In this document: one piece after another, positions 34,462 through 49,182 of the stretch
Layout of the letters: each line of letters begins with the position of its first letter
Position numbering within the stretch: position 1 is the first letter of the stretch
Source: Paramarasmius palmivorus
Taxonomy: Eukaryota; Basidiomycota; Agaricomycetes; Agaricales; Marasmiaceae
Assembly (NCBI GenBank): GCA_037176845.1
Contig: JAYKXP010000059.1
Span: 1-64,000 of the forward strand
Reading direction: 5' to 3'
Length of the DNA: 64,000 nt
The notes under the pieces: generated by a model
Database searches by the model: none
Seen by the model: the letters and a program-made list of their open reading frames with translations, nothing else
Told to the model about the DNA's origin: nothing
Position numbers and translations under genes: made by a program

Positions 34462-36182
34462 ATGCTAGCCGTTAAATCGACCAGTACTCTCTCCCTGGAC
34501 ATTGGGACATCATATTATGCAACAGAGGCTCCGTCGTATCCTCAAGAGTTCTGGGCCAGTGGCAGCCCACACCTATTGACTCTTCCACTCGAAATAATCG
34601 ACCAAATTCTCGCCGAACTCGACCTACGAAGTGATCTTATATCCCTGGCTCTAGCAAGTCGTACATGCGCTCATCTAGTCATTCCTAGACACATCGAATA
34701 TCGCGTAATTCGAACACGGTACAGGTTCGCAGAAGTTTGGGCCCACCTGGCACGTCGCTCTGATCTCGCACGTAATGTCAGGAGAGTGAATATCTGTTTG
34801 AAAGAGAATCACTTGGCCCCAGATTGCTGCCCTTCCACACTCGTTCCCCCAAAGCCTGCTAGTCACAAAGACGCACTTCCTTTGGAGGTTGCTAGACTGG
34901 GCAATATTTGCCGGGCACTCCGTCATATGAAGGGGCTAGAAGAGTTCGTTTTGGAGAACCCTGATGATCGGGCTTCAGTGGTATACCTGTCTACGTGCCG
35001 AGAAGGAGACATCCTACATGCTTTGGGCACATCAACTCGGTTGACCCACCTGGCTCTAAGTGGTCATATGGATCTTCGAACATCAGACCCTTCATTACGG
35101 ATTGACCAGGTGAGTGGTCTTCTGAAATGTCAGGAGAACTTCTTTAATTGATTGCGGCCAGGTATGGAGGCTGGAACACTTGCAGTATGTATCACTGCGA
35201 GGTGGAACATGGGCATTGCCATCTATGGGCGCGGTCGTGCGAGAGTTTCTGAAGCGTTCTCCATTGGTCAAGGTACATATTACTTGTGCTTACATACCAT
35301 GTGTGGTGCTAACATGCCATTAGTTTCTCGAACTCCCACTTGAAATTACCTCCCTGGCAGATTCCTTTTTCCCTCACCTTCGGCAACTTCGATTATTCCT
35401 CCAGTCGGGTGCTGGTTCTGCCAGCTCCACAGCATGGTCGGCTTTCCTCACCAACCATCCTGACCTCGAGGAATTATCGTGTTCACCTCTCTTAATCACG
35501 CTTCCCGCTAATGGTCTTCCGGCTCTCAGGTGCCTTCAGGCAGATCTCAATTCGCTTGGACAGTTTGGGGGAAACGAGGAGGAATGTTCACTCCAGTGCA
35601 TAGACGCCACGCTGCCGTTGAACTCACTTGGAGATAAATTCATCCGAGGGAAACACTGCTCCGAGTTGCGGAAGTTGGCTCTTCAAACTTGGCCGCACGC
35701 ACTTCTGTCTTATGCAGAGATTTTCCCACAACTCGAATGGCTCTCAATTCGGGAGTTCCCAGCAATGGACCTGGTTAGTCAAATCCTGATAACAAGATTG
35801 AGGTAGCAAGTGCTAACTGAACCTACCCTTAAAGGACGATGTACTCACATACCTTTCGGCCTTCAAGGAACTTCGGGTGTTCAGAGGGAGTGCTATATGG
35901 GCAGCAGTTCAATACGACGACCAAAAGATGCATCTTGCGATCATGGAGCTCGTTCAGCTTTGCCCAAAATTGCAGGAGTTGGATCATAAGAGGTACCACG
36001 AGAAAAGACGAGCCTTTAAGAGAATTGTAATCAAACGGGAGGAAGTCGACGGTGTGCTATCCATTACATACAACGTTAAGAATCCTTCTCCTAGGTATGT
36101 GCCTACCTGTCATCATTCCAATTCACACCGCTCAGTTCTGCTCAGATCAACCTTTGATGCCGCTGGCGGTGTCTTCGACTAA
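34462..36182 (+). CDS. F-box protein with degenerate leucine-rich repeats
   Basis: 501 residues, join(34462..35109, 35162..35272, 35324..35773, 35835..36094, 36146..36182). The F-box is at about residues 35-80: LLTLPLEIIDQILAELDLRS followed by DLISLALASRTCAHLVIPRH. The remainder is a string of imperfect LRR-like units (LTHLALSG, LRQLRLFLQ, LEWLSIREFP, LKELDHKRY type). Such proteins are expanded in Agaricomycetes and are presumed substrate adaptors of SCF ubiquitin ligases; the substrate is unknown. Two acceptors are possible for the last intron; the one at 36145 keeps a slightly longer C terminus. Confidence 0.75.
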
Positions 36183-36508
36183 GATGATGCTTTACATATT
36201 TGTTTTCCTTTGCTTTCGGGATTTCGTTTAGCCTGAGCTGTACTATCACTTCATAGAGTCCTGTATGAGTTGTACAAGTATAACGTTTTTCTTATGATGT
36301 CGATGTGGAATCTTGGGTGCTTGAGCGCTTGGACGCCGAGCCTATGTGGGGATGTTTGTCTCACCCGAGCGGCGGTCAAACTACCCGCCGTGGATGCAGA
36401 AGTTGAGTAACTACAATCAGACCCACGACCTCCCGATAGTTCTCGTTCATAGATCTCAGCACAAGCTCTCGATAGCTGTCAGCAATCTATCTCTAACCTC
36501 TCACCACT

Positions 36509-39500
36509 ATGTCGACGATATCGACGGCTCTCAGGAACTTCAAAGAGCCCACCAAGGAACAGCTCACCCAGAATTTCTTTTCTCTGCCGTCTACGCCATC
36601 AAGCAGCCCTCAAGATGTCATATCGGGTGAAGAGGTTGAGAAGATGGATATTAATGCAGTGCTGAGTTTGGGAGTTCAGGGAGAGGAGGATTCATATGTA
36701 CGTTTTCAGCGTACCCTCGTTGGCCCAATCTGACCCTTTTGCACATGAGTAGGCTGGAAAGCTGTATCTAATGGCGCCCTATCTTGCATTCTCTTCGTTG
36801 GATAAGAAGTCCGTTCGCTTTACGATTCCTCTTTCCACAGTACGGCGCGTCGAACGACTCAACGCTCGGGCAGGAATTTATGCGCTTAGTTTAGCTATGT
36901 GGCATGGAGGGAAGATAGTGCGAGCAAATCTTGTGACGTTCTAGCAGAATTCTCATTTTTTTCACCTACAGATTGTCCAATTGACCTCGTTGCGACCGAC
37001 AGCAGATCTTTTCTGCTCCCTGTTACGTGACGCGTTGAAACTAGAGCTGCAACGGGGAATGATGAAGCAAGTCAAAGGATTCGTGAAGACATGTTATTCT
37101 GAGGTCTTGGTGACATCTACAGAGACTGAGAAAGAGGCTGGAGAGGAGAAAGACAGTGCAGAAGAATCGACGTATCATGGTGGTCTCGGCCTTCGTTTCA
37201 AGTTCCCTGGAGATCCTAAAAAGTATGTGCGCCTAACTTCTCCGATTCTCTCTGTTGATTTTCCTTAGACTCCGCGAGGCATCCAAAATCAAGCTCTGGA
37301 CAGCGTATCTCAAAAGTGAGCGATAAGCCTTATACCAATGATGAAGGCACAACTCATGAAATTCAGCGCATGGACGAAACCTTACCCTTCTTCGATACCC
37401 TCAGTGTACGAGACTGGTACAAGTTGGTCTACCGAACCGTCTCAGAGGGGAGATGTGGGAAGTGCTTTCGGGGTCGATATTTCTGCGGTATTCCAATCCT
37501 GGCTTGTACGAACGTATACTAGAAGAGAATAAGGGGCGAACGACCGCTAGCACCGACGATATTGAGAAGGATCTCCATCGAAGTCTACCGGAATATCCTG
37601 GGTACCAGTCAGACGAAGGAATTTCCGCCTTAAGGAGAGTACTCCAGGCTTATTCGTTCAAAAATCCAGAGTTGGGATACTGTCAGGTTAGTATTTCCTC
37701 CTGAAAACTTTACCAGGTACTGACCTTTTCATAGGCCATGAACATTTTAGCGGCTGCTATCCTGATGTGAGCTCATCTTCCAATAGCGAGCATCCTAGAA
37801 GCTTATACACGCTTAGATACATGTCGGAAGAGCAGGCGTTCTGGCTTCTCGAAGTTCTATGCGATCGTCTCCTTCCAGGTTATTATGCGTAAGTTGTCGT
37901 CCACCTGGTCGAACGTCAATTAATGCTTCTACTAGCCCATCCATGCATGGTACTTTGCTGGATCAACGAGTATTTGAATCATTGGTTCAACGATGCCTAC
38001 CAATGATTCACGATCACTTCCAAGACGTAGACGTACAGCTGTCGGTTGCGTCTCTGCCATGGTTTCTGAGTCTGTAAGGGCTCTCCTACTCTCCCGCTGG
38101 CTCGGCCGCTAATCTAATTCACGGTGCAGCTTTATCAACAGTATGCCGATGATCTTCGCCTTTCGGATAGTGGACTGCTTCTTTTGCATGGGCCCCAAGG
38201 TCTTGTTCCAAGTGGGGTGAGTACATGTTATGGTTGATAGATCTGTATGATCTCATCGTCACTTCTAGGCTTGGTTAGTACCTCTAATCGTCACTATGCC
38301 TATCTGTTAATGGATGTTGCCCAACAGCTATTCTCAAGATCAACGGAGAGAAACTCTTACAAATAACAGATGATGGTGGCTTCCTCAAGTATGCGTTTTC
38401 CGATATTCCCGGGACGCTGTTGCTGATTTCACTCCCAGCCTAATGCGCGACTACTTCAGTACTCTGGGTGAATCGGCGCACCCCGACTCTGAAGATCCTC
38501 GAGCTCGCGCAATTACACGCTTTCAAGAACTTCTGCTTGTGTCTTTCCGAGAATTCTCGGTGATTACAGACGATATGATTCTCTCCGAAAGGAAGCGATT
38601 CCGAGGAGAAATCATTCATAGCATCGAGTCATTCTCCAAACGTTCAGCGGTCCGAAACTTGAAGAGTCTCGGTAGATTCAACAAAGATCAAGCAGGGTTG
38701 ATCTACGATGCCTTGTACCAAGCAATGTGTATAGCGCCGCCTCCACCTGCAACACTGCCCCCGCCGTCACTGGTGACAACGGATGGAAGCGAGGACAAGT
38801 TGGAAACCAGAATTGGGTTGAAGACATTCAGAGTCTTCCTTAGCGAGATCGCTACGTGGGCCAGGGACGAGAAGATTATTAGTAATGGTTTTCAAGTACG
38901 CATATTTCACTGCCCAGCACCCCTATTGCTGACGATGGCACTAGCAACGAATTGACCGACAAGTCGCGGAGCATGAATTCATCGACCGGTTGTTCTACTT
39001 CTGGGATAATTCATGTCGAGGTGCTCTATCCTTCCAGGTGGGTTGCCCGAGATCTATATCATTGTATCTCCAAAGCCCATCTCACGGGGACACAGGATCT
39101 GGTATCTGGTCTGGATGGCGTTATGTTCAATGATCTCATGGAGAATATCGAGTGGTTCTTCAATTTGCACGACAAGAACAAGGACGGGCATCTCACCAAG
39201 GACGAGGTACTGACAGTTTCGGAAACATTCTTGGTTAGTGACTCACTCCCGGCCCGTCCGTTCACTGACACTTTTCAAGTTCATATTCAGGTACGAAATC
39301 GGGGATGCGTACCTCGGTGCCGTGAGTCGTTTCATGTCCAATGCCTTTGAGTATGGCGACGCCCTACTCCCTCAACCGGAAACAACGGAAACTGGACCGG
39401 ACGGGGAACCGTTGTCACCACCTCCGCATCCGCCAAATCAACCATATCTCAACCTGGCGACGTATGTTTGAGTCTCATATACCTTTCCACGTCATTAATG

Positions 39501-40353
39501 ACAGTTTTTTCATAGATTTCGGATGGTCGTATTAGCCGACGAGATCCTGGAATCTTTCTTCGAAACAGACTTATCGGCTTCCTTCCGTTTGGAGCCCGTG
39601 CCCGAGCTTGAACTTCCGCTGTCGAACAGCGGTTTACTAGGCGATATTTGGTCACAAATCGCTACTGACAGCAACAAGAAGATCTTCAACATGTTCACCG
39701 ACGAAATTGGCAAGACCATTGGAAAGCACCAGGTATGTCATATGTGGAGATGGCTTGTAGGACCTTATTATACAAACTGGTTCTACAGGTCATTCACCGC
39801 CCCTCGATTGGTCGGTACACCAAACTCGAAGAACCGAAAGCTCGAGAATCGCTTCTCACACCGGCAATGCGACATTCGGCATCCAAGTCAAGTCTCAAGA
39901 CTGAGATCAGCTCGGCATCATTACAGCCATCGACCTCTTCCACTCTCAATGTAGATACGACGTCGCCACCACAACCTGCACCACCTGTGCCACCAAAATC
40001 CGAGTCCGATCCGGCAGAATTGAATGCAATGCCGATAGTACAAGCTGTGAATGCTGCTCTGATGACACGGACGGCATTTACAATTGATGATGCACAAGAC
40101 GATGAAGACGAACTAGAAGACGATATAGGTGATAATGATGACCAGGTGATGGATGAGGTTTGTGGCTCTATTATACATTTCTAAGACCGCCATGCTCACG
40201 CCTTCGCAGGTGGATGCTTTCCTCGAAGCTCATGACTCCGGTCTTACCGAGGCTGATAAGGATATCGCAAAGGGTAAGCTATTGAACTGGTACGCAAGCT
40301 GAACGATGACTGATTTTTCCTTAGACCTACTAAACGCGGAACCCGTTAAATGA
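36509..40353 (+). CDS. Rab GTPase-activating protein, GRAM-TBC-EF-hand (TBC1D8/9, Gyp2 type)
   Basis: 971 residues from 19 exons: join(36509..36697, 36753..36917, 36972..37222, 37269..37315, 37367..37686, 37735..37766, 37817..37888, 37936..38073, 38130..38216, 38269..38273, 38328..38388, 38439..38895, 38945..39037, 39096..39233, 39280..39461, 39516..39732, 39789..40157, 40210..40273, 40325..40353). An N-terminal GRAM-like segment ([20 protein letters not shown]) precedes the TBC domain. The Arg finger lies in [13 protein letters not shown] and the Gln finger in LGYCQAMN, followed by [16 protein letters not shown] and [14 protein letters not shown]. An EF-hand ([12 protein letters not shown]) sits near residue 690, and an acidic, proline-rich tail ends NAEPVK. 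It is expected to switch off a Rab in endosomal or Golgi traffic. The tenth exon is only 5 nt. Confidence 0.92.
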
Positions 40354-40629
40354 TCTTAAGCATATGGTCGGATGGAAATCCACCCCACCCCATCTTTTCC
40401 CCATGGTCTGACTCGCTATCATGTATACTATTTTGGACATTGGAAGGGCTCACTAATAGATTGACTGTATATAAAGACTTAAAAGAGGAATATTAAGGAT
40501 CGGGTATCATCATACATACATTGAGGGAGAGATACAACAGTTTGATCAATCGCAAAGAGCGGATGGGCTACGACTACACACAAGAGACAGCACAGCACTG
40601 AACAATCACAGACAAAATTATCACGTCAA

Positions 40630-42130
<1,501 letters not shown>

Positions 42131-43185
42131 GACGGTGGTGGTTGCGGAGAAGAGATTAGCGCTCGAAGCTGACACATCCCACTCTCAGCGCCTTTCGGAG
42201 TCATCGTCGTCTTCAAACCTCAACCATCAGGTTCAGATTGCTGTATCCGACTCATATCGCTTGTGCTATACGTAGCCCTGCGATTGAAGCTCCAGCATAA
42301 AAGCTGGTTCTTCACAAATACAAGGGATCTGACTGCCTCGTGCTATATTGTCTTCACCGGATGATTTCCTACGAGTCATCGTCGGTGAAGAACGTTGCTG
42401 ATACTTGGTATTGGCTATAGCAATGCAGCTACAGGCTCTTTTCTGTTCCTGTTGGTCTCTTTTCTGAGGGAGGCAGGATGGCAGGGCAGAACCACCATAG
42501 GTGTACCACGTGTACAGGATACTGGATCCTCGAAATCCGGATCCTAGGTCTACGACGTTCAATATCAGAGGGACTCAGTTCAAAAACCACAAATGATTAT
42601 CAAGCATGAACATTCTCGCCTCTTGGATACCACCTTCAATGTCTGGAGTCGGAAACGCCCCATCACTGAAAAGGCAGGCCGCCAAACACCACGGCTGAAG
42701 AGACGGCACACCCCGGTATCGGACCATCGGCATCGTGGCCCTTGAAGATTCGGATATTCAAACTTCAAGCTTGAAGTTTTACGCTCAACCTAATTCTCAA
42801 GGACGCTTGTCATTGTACAGGTACTTGTCGTTGGATGTTACTCCAACGTCGTCAATGACAAGGACCTCTGAGCCTCAGGGCTCGGGGCAAGTGTGCCTCC
42901 CTTGTACGCGTTCGGCCTTTACGTGGCACAAGGGATAAGGACCTGCTGCAAGCAGGGAATCCAACGAACGCTTACTGGAGATGCCTCTTTGAGTTAGCGT
43001 ATACTGGTGCAATAGATAGCGTTTGGCATGAATAGACATGGCAATCTCGATGTTTCTTTCGCTTCCGGTTCGTGACATTGAGTATTTCTGTGGGGCTGAA
43101 CAAAAATACTTTCTATTTGAGGGTAACCTACTTCCCAGATTTACATATATAATTCTCTGAGTCTCCGCGTAATGTAGTTGTGTGC
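42131..43185. other. spacer with an inverted fragment of the structured repeat
   Basis: No gene. Bases 42893-42945 are a diverged, inverted partial copy of the repeat found next to the GST genes. Otherwise I see only short frames without motifs. Confidence 0.45.
42893..42945 (-). repeat. structured dispersed repeat, inverted partial copy
   Basis: Read on the minus strand it gives CCTTATCCCTTGTGCCACGT, AAAGGCCGAAC, then GTACAAGGGAGGCACAC, matching copies c and f. No GST fragment lies beside it, so the repeat can be present without the gene. Confidence 0.5.
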
Positions 43186-45639
43186 TTATTTGTATCCGCC
43201 GTGACGTCTCGTTCTATGCCTACCATCATCGTTGCATTGAGGGTGTCTCTGCTTTAGTCCATCCTCTCCGTTACTTCCGATACAGGATTCATCGTGGTCG
43301 TGTATTTTTGCGCACCGTCGTCTAGGCCGTTTGTTTCCATAATATTTTGGTGAGGTGGCAAGTTCCGCGCCTTGCTTGCTGGTGCGTCGAAACGAACTAT
43401 TTGCTCCACCACGTCGAAGCTTGTGTTTCGTATTGTTGGCGTTAGATGTCCATGTATAGTAACCTCCTACAGATACACATTGAACAAAAACGGTGTTGTC
43501 AGTAATCGTTCAAGAGTCTAAATGCTCAATCACATACCTTGTGCTTTGGACTGTCCGCCGTGTTGCACCATAGTGCGGGAGCTGGTGCCTTGCAACCCCT
43601 CAAACCAATCATCGTCTCTAACGGCTTCAAGAAGAGGAAGACCGACAGAGCGAGCAAGGTCCGTCGTGGTAGGACGAAATCCTTCCGCCTCATGGAGCAT
43701 GCGCATGGCGTCGTAGTGACCATAGTTCCAGTAATCATGGCGAATACTGATCGTACACTCGAAAGATGGTAATCTCGTGAATGCCTGCGTAGCATTCGAC
43801 TCCGTTCCTCTCCCAAAAGAATTGAAAGACCAGAAATATTTTTCGCTATCCATCCAGGATTTCCAAGCCGCAGTGCCATCCGATGGGCGAGGCACCGGTA
43901 AGATAAATAAGAAGACTTCTCTGGGAAGATCAGGGCTTTCCTGAGCTATAGAATGTTCTTCTCTGCGTGTGAGGTGAAGTTTAAAAGCGTCAAGTGTAAC
44001 TACGTAGCGAGTGAGCAGGCTACTCGAAAGGATGTCCGTGTCAGAACTTACTACAATCTTCCCAATCAACGTCATCGATCCGAAGTTGGCTAAACACGCC
44101 GTGCGCCTGGGTAAGCCACGACTCTGCTAGGGTATCCCATTCTTGTCCTGGCCGTGTCACATATAGTATAGAGATATCCTGTAACTGTTGGATATTGGCT
44201 GCGGTGATAGTAAACCTGTGGTTTCAATTAGTTCGGATCGTGTCCAGCGAGCGTTCGTACATGCGTACCGCGACGTGCCGTCAGCCATCCCCACCTGGCT
44301 GTCCCTCACAGTATCAGGAAACCCAAAGACTCTCCACAATTTATAGAACCATCTTTCCTTAGCCCCCGCCCATCTGGCAAGGAGATCTCGAGTGCGCCTA
44401 TTGTATATCGCGCCAGGAAGAGATGGTAGCATGTATAAGGCTTGTTCGTTGGTGAAATGCTGCCAAGTTCGATGGAAGGACCAGCAAAGTCCTCTGAGGA
44501 TGGTGCGGGGGGTGAGTATTTTTTTGAGGTAGTCGAAGACGACATCATTATTGCTGTATGTCTGAATGGACAGCGGCGGAAAATGATTGTTGGACAACAT
44601 TTTTTCTCCAAAACTATCCATGATCCAGTTCGAAAAAGAGGGTATTTCAACGTAAGGTCCTTCTCGTAGTGCACCAGTTCCTGGATCAACCCAAAGGACA
44701 CCTAATGCCTGTAATATTGATCAGTATACAGTAACGTGATGCTGACCTGCTGTGACTTACGGGCGTTCCTATTGAGGTAACTCTTTTCATTTTGTACAAC
44801 TAATTAAAAATGGTATGAGCCACAGTCTACTATGTATGGGGATATCGAAAACTTACTTGGTTTGCAAAGTATGGGTACAGGATCGGAGAAAGTCTATCGC
44901 CCATAACGAGAATATGCCCCAACGGAATCAAAGCTACACGTCGTGTTCAGCAGGACGATTAGTGCTGTCTTCACACAACCAGCCAACACGCCGTACCATC
45001 ATAGAATAGTAACGCCGGCATTCCACGTTCATTGTCGTTGTAGCCAAAAAGTTGGGCGACATGTGGTTTCCTATAGACGGATATCAAGTCAAAGCAAGCC
45101 TAGGAATTATTTAGAGCACGTACTTGACACTAGAAAATCTGTCAAAATCCAGGATGAAAGCCTTCTCGCATGTACGGTTAGATATGAAATAGCGAAAAGT
45201 CTAGGTGAGACTGACTTTGAAGGCATCGGCCCCTTCATATGAAACGTGGAGAAACTCGGTCTCTCTGTCTTCACCAGGAACTCGACAGACATGGCTAATA
45301 TGACGACAAGCGTCAACGTCACTCCAGGCTCCGAACTCTTCCCTATCGGACACCGTTTCCGGTTTTTTGACCGTGGTTTCACCGATTGCCTTTGTAACGT
45401 AGACGCTTCCTGTTCGGATGAGCCTGTACTATACACACTCTGTTAGCCAGTGTCAGCTACGTACAACCGACACGAACACTTACGTCGTCCCATCTTGTCG
45501 GTCTCATTTCTTGTCCGTACACTGGCTCCACCACACGACTTGCCGACTTGTGCACCGTGACATGTTGCGATCCATGAACGACGGTGAATTGACCGCCATT
45601 AATCGTGAAGTTTGAAGATCCCTGAATGATACTAGCCAT
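43186..45639 (-). CDS. large orphan protein typical of Agaricomycetes
   Basis: 644 residues from nine exons: complement(43186..43466, 43538..43999, 44052..44215, 44269..44708, 44761..44799, 44857..44933, 44997..45099, 45216..45428, 45484..45639). It begins MASIIQGSSNFTINGGQFTV, a start seen in many uncharacterised mushroom proteins, then YRLIRTGSVYVTKAIGETTV and FLHVSYEGADAFKACFDLIS. The middle reads KPHVAQLFGYNDNERGMPAL, LIPLGHILVMGD and LGVLWVDPGTGALREGPYVE. The C-terminal exon is basic and low in complexity (KHKLRRGG, RRRCAKIHDHDE). No catalytic motif is apparent. This domain arrangement is known to me only as hypothetical proteins in Agaricomycetes; function unknown. All introns are GT-AG. 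Confidence 0.75.
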
Positions 45640-46670
45640 GGTAATGATGAATTTCCTGAGGGAAAAAACGACCGAGTTTTAAACCTCCCATAAGCTGTTG
45701 ACGTAGGCCTCAGGTTCGTAGACCAGAAAAAAGATCAATCATGCGTAGCAGTGCTGTACTTTGTTTGTTTTTTTTTTTTTTTTTTTTAAAAAAAAGGGTG
45801 TTTTAGATCTATCTGTCGAAAACAAATGATGAGCGCTGCGAATGTGTTGGGTGGAGTATCGGCCGCAATAGTCTTAGTCTAGAGGCCAACCAGAAACCAG
45901 AGATAATCGATAACGAGTGTCTTCTCACCTGCCAAGTCGGAAATACCTCATGTAGCTTTGAGGCTGAGTTATATTTTCGACGCACTAGTACCCTGAAGGT
46001 AACCAGAGGAGTGATAGGAATCGAGGATTCATGTCTTCAAATCTTCGCCGGTACCGCCGATCCAAAGAGAAAGCCAACAATCCACCTCTAACATAAAGTC
46101 GGACTACTTTTCAATGGACGACTCCTTTTCAGAGAAGCTGGATGCACACACCTTATTCAAGAAAGTAACACCAATCCTAACCCAGAGTCAAGCCATAGAT
46201 CCTTTCAACAGCATCGTGTCCCAGGAGTCTAAAGCACAAGTACGTCCATCGTAATTCCCGTAACAGCCGTGGAACCTGTAAAGATTGAATATTGAATCTT
46301 GATAGAATTGTTAGGCCAGGGGCACGATTGAGATATCATCGTCTTGACAATGAGAATTCCAACTCGAGTGACAGCTCGAACAAAACTTGATCAGCGATGC
46401 TTGATGACGGGAGTCGTGGGCAGAGGGGTTAACAGCAAATAAGCGCCCATGACAGCCCGCAAAAACCGTTCGGCCCAGTCTGCCAGACGTGGCCTTTAGG
46501 CTCCCTCTAGCCCCCAAAGTCTACAAAAAGAAAAGGACCTATTAAATATACACCATGCCTCGACTAATGCGGGGATAAGATAGATACACCAAATGTACAA
46601 TGGAAGCGTGAGTCCGATGAAGTGAGTGTGATGACAACGGTGAGTGGTAAGATACATATACCGTTACGCT
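45640..46670. other. spacer with a T/A tract
   Basis: About 1 kb without a recognisable gene, between the promoter of the orphan gene and the 3' end of the kinesin. It contains a T-then-A homopolymer at 45770-45795. Confidence 0.4.
45770..45795. repeat. homopolymer tract, T18 then A8
   Basis: A run of about 18 T followed directly by 8 A. It could exclude nucleosomes upstream of the orphan gene or simply be an assembly-sensitive tract. Confidence 0.7.
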
Positions 46671-49102
46671 CTATGAACTCCTCGTCTGCTTCTTCGCAGT
46701 CCCAATCGTTGTATTGTTCACCTACAAATGTTTAATGTCAGCCTCGCGTCCCAAGAAGCTGATACGCTCAACGCACCTTGGTAGCAAACCTCAATGAAGT
46801 TAACGACTCATTCAAATGCGCGTTGAGGGGCGAGAGGTTGAGAACCATCTACAACACAATTCATACACCATCAGTACCGCGACAACACAGACAGAAAACC
46901 AAATCCGACATACCAAAGTCTTTGAATTCCCACTCAACGAATTTTGCAGCAAGTACGTGAGCTACAAAGCTTGCGCATCAACACCCGTGCATTTTACACC
47001 AAGGGTAAACGTACCTTTGAATTCCTATACGGAATATGCTTGTCTCCTTTATCCCCCTTCTCCCCAAGCGCAGCAATAACGTCCCCCAATGCACTCAAAC
47101 TTCTATTAATACTCTGCGTCTCTCTCAATCTTTCTTTATCACCTCCAGTTCCACTAACGCTTATTCTCTCACTCCCAGCTAAATCAACCAAGTTCAGCGC
47201 TCCTTCGCATTTCTCACCCGTCCGGTCATTGACGCCGAATATCCGTAAGGTGAATACGGAATGTGAACGCGACGAGCGTTCGTTCATTAACGTCGAGGCT
47301 ACTGACCGCCGAGATTGAGCCAAGGCGAGTAGGGAACGAACTTGATTGGGTGATTGGAGTGGTAAGACCGTTAGGTCCGTTACACGCGTCGTGAGTGATT
47401 TGGGGTCATGTTTGATTTCGTGTTTTTTCTTGTCGAAATCAGCTTTACCGAGGAGGTCGTTGATGGTTTCGTTGTACTGTAGACTGCGTGAGTATTAGTC
47501 TGAATAGGGTAAAGAACAGACTTGCGATTTCGAGGAATTGACCTTCCATGGTGTATTCCCAGCCTTTGGATTTGAGGTCTTGGGATACGCGGAAGACTTG
47601 CTCGACTGCACGGGGAATCATACCCTGCGTGGTCTCCGTCTGCCGTTAAACATCAGTAAAGACACTAGAAGAACGCTAGGCGCACGTACGGGACCACCTT
47701 CCATGGTAAACGATTTCCCAGACCCTGTCTGGCCATAAGCAAATATGCAAACGTTGTAACCGTCGATACAGCTCTGAGCAAGCATAGAGATTTCCTCGAA
47801 TACTTCTGCTTGTGTGGATTCGGGTTCAAAGACCTAAGCGCTTGGGGGTAAGAAAAGATACACGGGAGCCGGACGAGAACTTACCCTATCGAATGAAAAG
47901 TTGTAATGCTCGATACGCTCTTGACCAGTCGCACTCTCACTCGAGGAGGTGACGACAATCTCCTTGTGGTCCCTTCGATCAGGAAAAGACATGTTGGCCT
48001 GCAACTCTGCCTTGGCAACCGCAAGGTCTTCCGTCGCGCTAGACAAATCCGAAGGCAATACTGGCCTAACGCGAGCGAAGACTCGGATATTGCCTTTAAG
48101 CTCCTGCACCATATTATGCAGTTTCCTCCTCACAGCCTCGCTCTCCGTTGCCTCTTCCTTCATCTCCGCCATCTGCTTCTCTGTAGACTCGAGCTTGAGA
48201 CTCAACTCTTGCACCTTGCGTGCATAAGCGTCAATCTCTGCCTGCAGGGCCGTATTCTGCGTTTGCAAAGAATGGTTTTCAGTGGAGAGTGTGAGCTGTG
48301 CATTCGACTGATTCGCCACTGTCTTCTTCAACGCCTCCACGGTCTCACGTTCTCTCTCCAAATCTCCTCTACACAGCCTCAGATCCTCATTCGCCTCCCT
48401 CAACAATCTCTCCTTCCTCTGTAGATCCAACTCCAAATCCGTCATCTCCCTCGCATGTTTCTTTTTCAGATTATCAATCTCGTCACTGGCAATGTTGAGC
48501 TCTGCACGACGTGTGAGCTCGAGATCTTTGGCAGCAGCGAGTTGTTGGGACATGTTCCGGTGGTTTTCTTGAAGTTCGGCGAGTTTGGTACGTTCAGCGT
48601 CGAGTTGGGCGTCTACACGGGCGGTGTCGGCGGCTCGTGCTGCTTCGAGGGTAGTTAGCTTGGCGTGGATGTCGTTGAACCGTTTGTCATCGGAAGAACT
48701 GCGACCTGCAGCGGTTCGAGTGGGACCGGAGACGTTGCGTGTGAGTGGTTTGGATGATGGACCTGGACGGCTACTGGCCATGCTAGGTTGAGCGGGTGGT
48801 GCACTCGTTCCTCGAGTAGTCGATCGAGTGAGAACTGGCGCTCGCGGTTTAGTGAGAGGTTTAGGCGCATTGGAGGTCGATGAAGATTTTGAAAGATTTG
48901 TGGCAGTTTTGGATGGTTGAAGTGGTGGTTTCGGGGGACGAATGGGACCATTTGTACCGACTGCTGCGAATTTTCTGGGGTTTCGGACAATTTCTGTATC
49001 TTCTTCATCTTCTTCTGGAATTGCCTTTCGTTTGAGAGATGAACTGGCTCCTGGGGGCATCGTTGGTGAAGAGCTCCTCAAGCGAGGTAGCCGAGACGCC
49101 AT
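46671..49102 (-). CDS. kinesin-14 (Kar3/KlpA type, C-terminal motor)
   Basis: 702 residues from seven exons: complement(46671..46721, 46777..46848, 46914..46961, 47015..47476, 47526..47639, 47690..47833, 47885..49102). A basic, Ser/Pro-rich microtubule-binding tail is followed by a coiled coil of about 190 residues and then the neck [16 protein letters not shown], diagnostic of minus-end-directed kinesin-14. Motor motifs: P loop GQTGSGKS, switch [12 protein letters not shown], switch II VDLAGSE, and [14 protein letters not shown]. Expected roles are spindle assembly, karyogamy or microtubule cross-linking. The intron after FLEI has a GC donor (GCAAGT), forced by the [13 protein letters not shown] joint. 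The start of exon 1 is copied, in decayed form, beside GST genes in blocks A and B, and the intact gene abuts GST B1 by 80 bp. Confidence 0.95.
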
Positions 49103-49182
49103 GGTGGTTCGAGAAGAGTTTGCCAAACAAACAAATCAATTTACAACACATCTCGTGACCGCGCTTGAGCGTCTAAATATTG

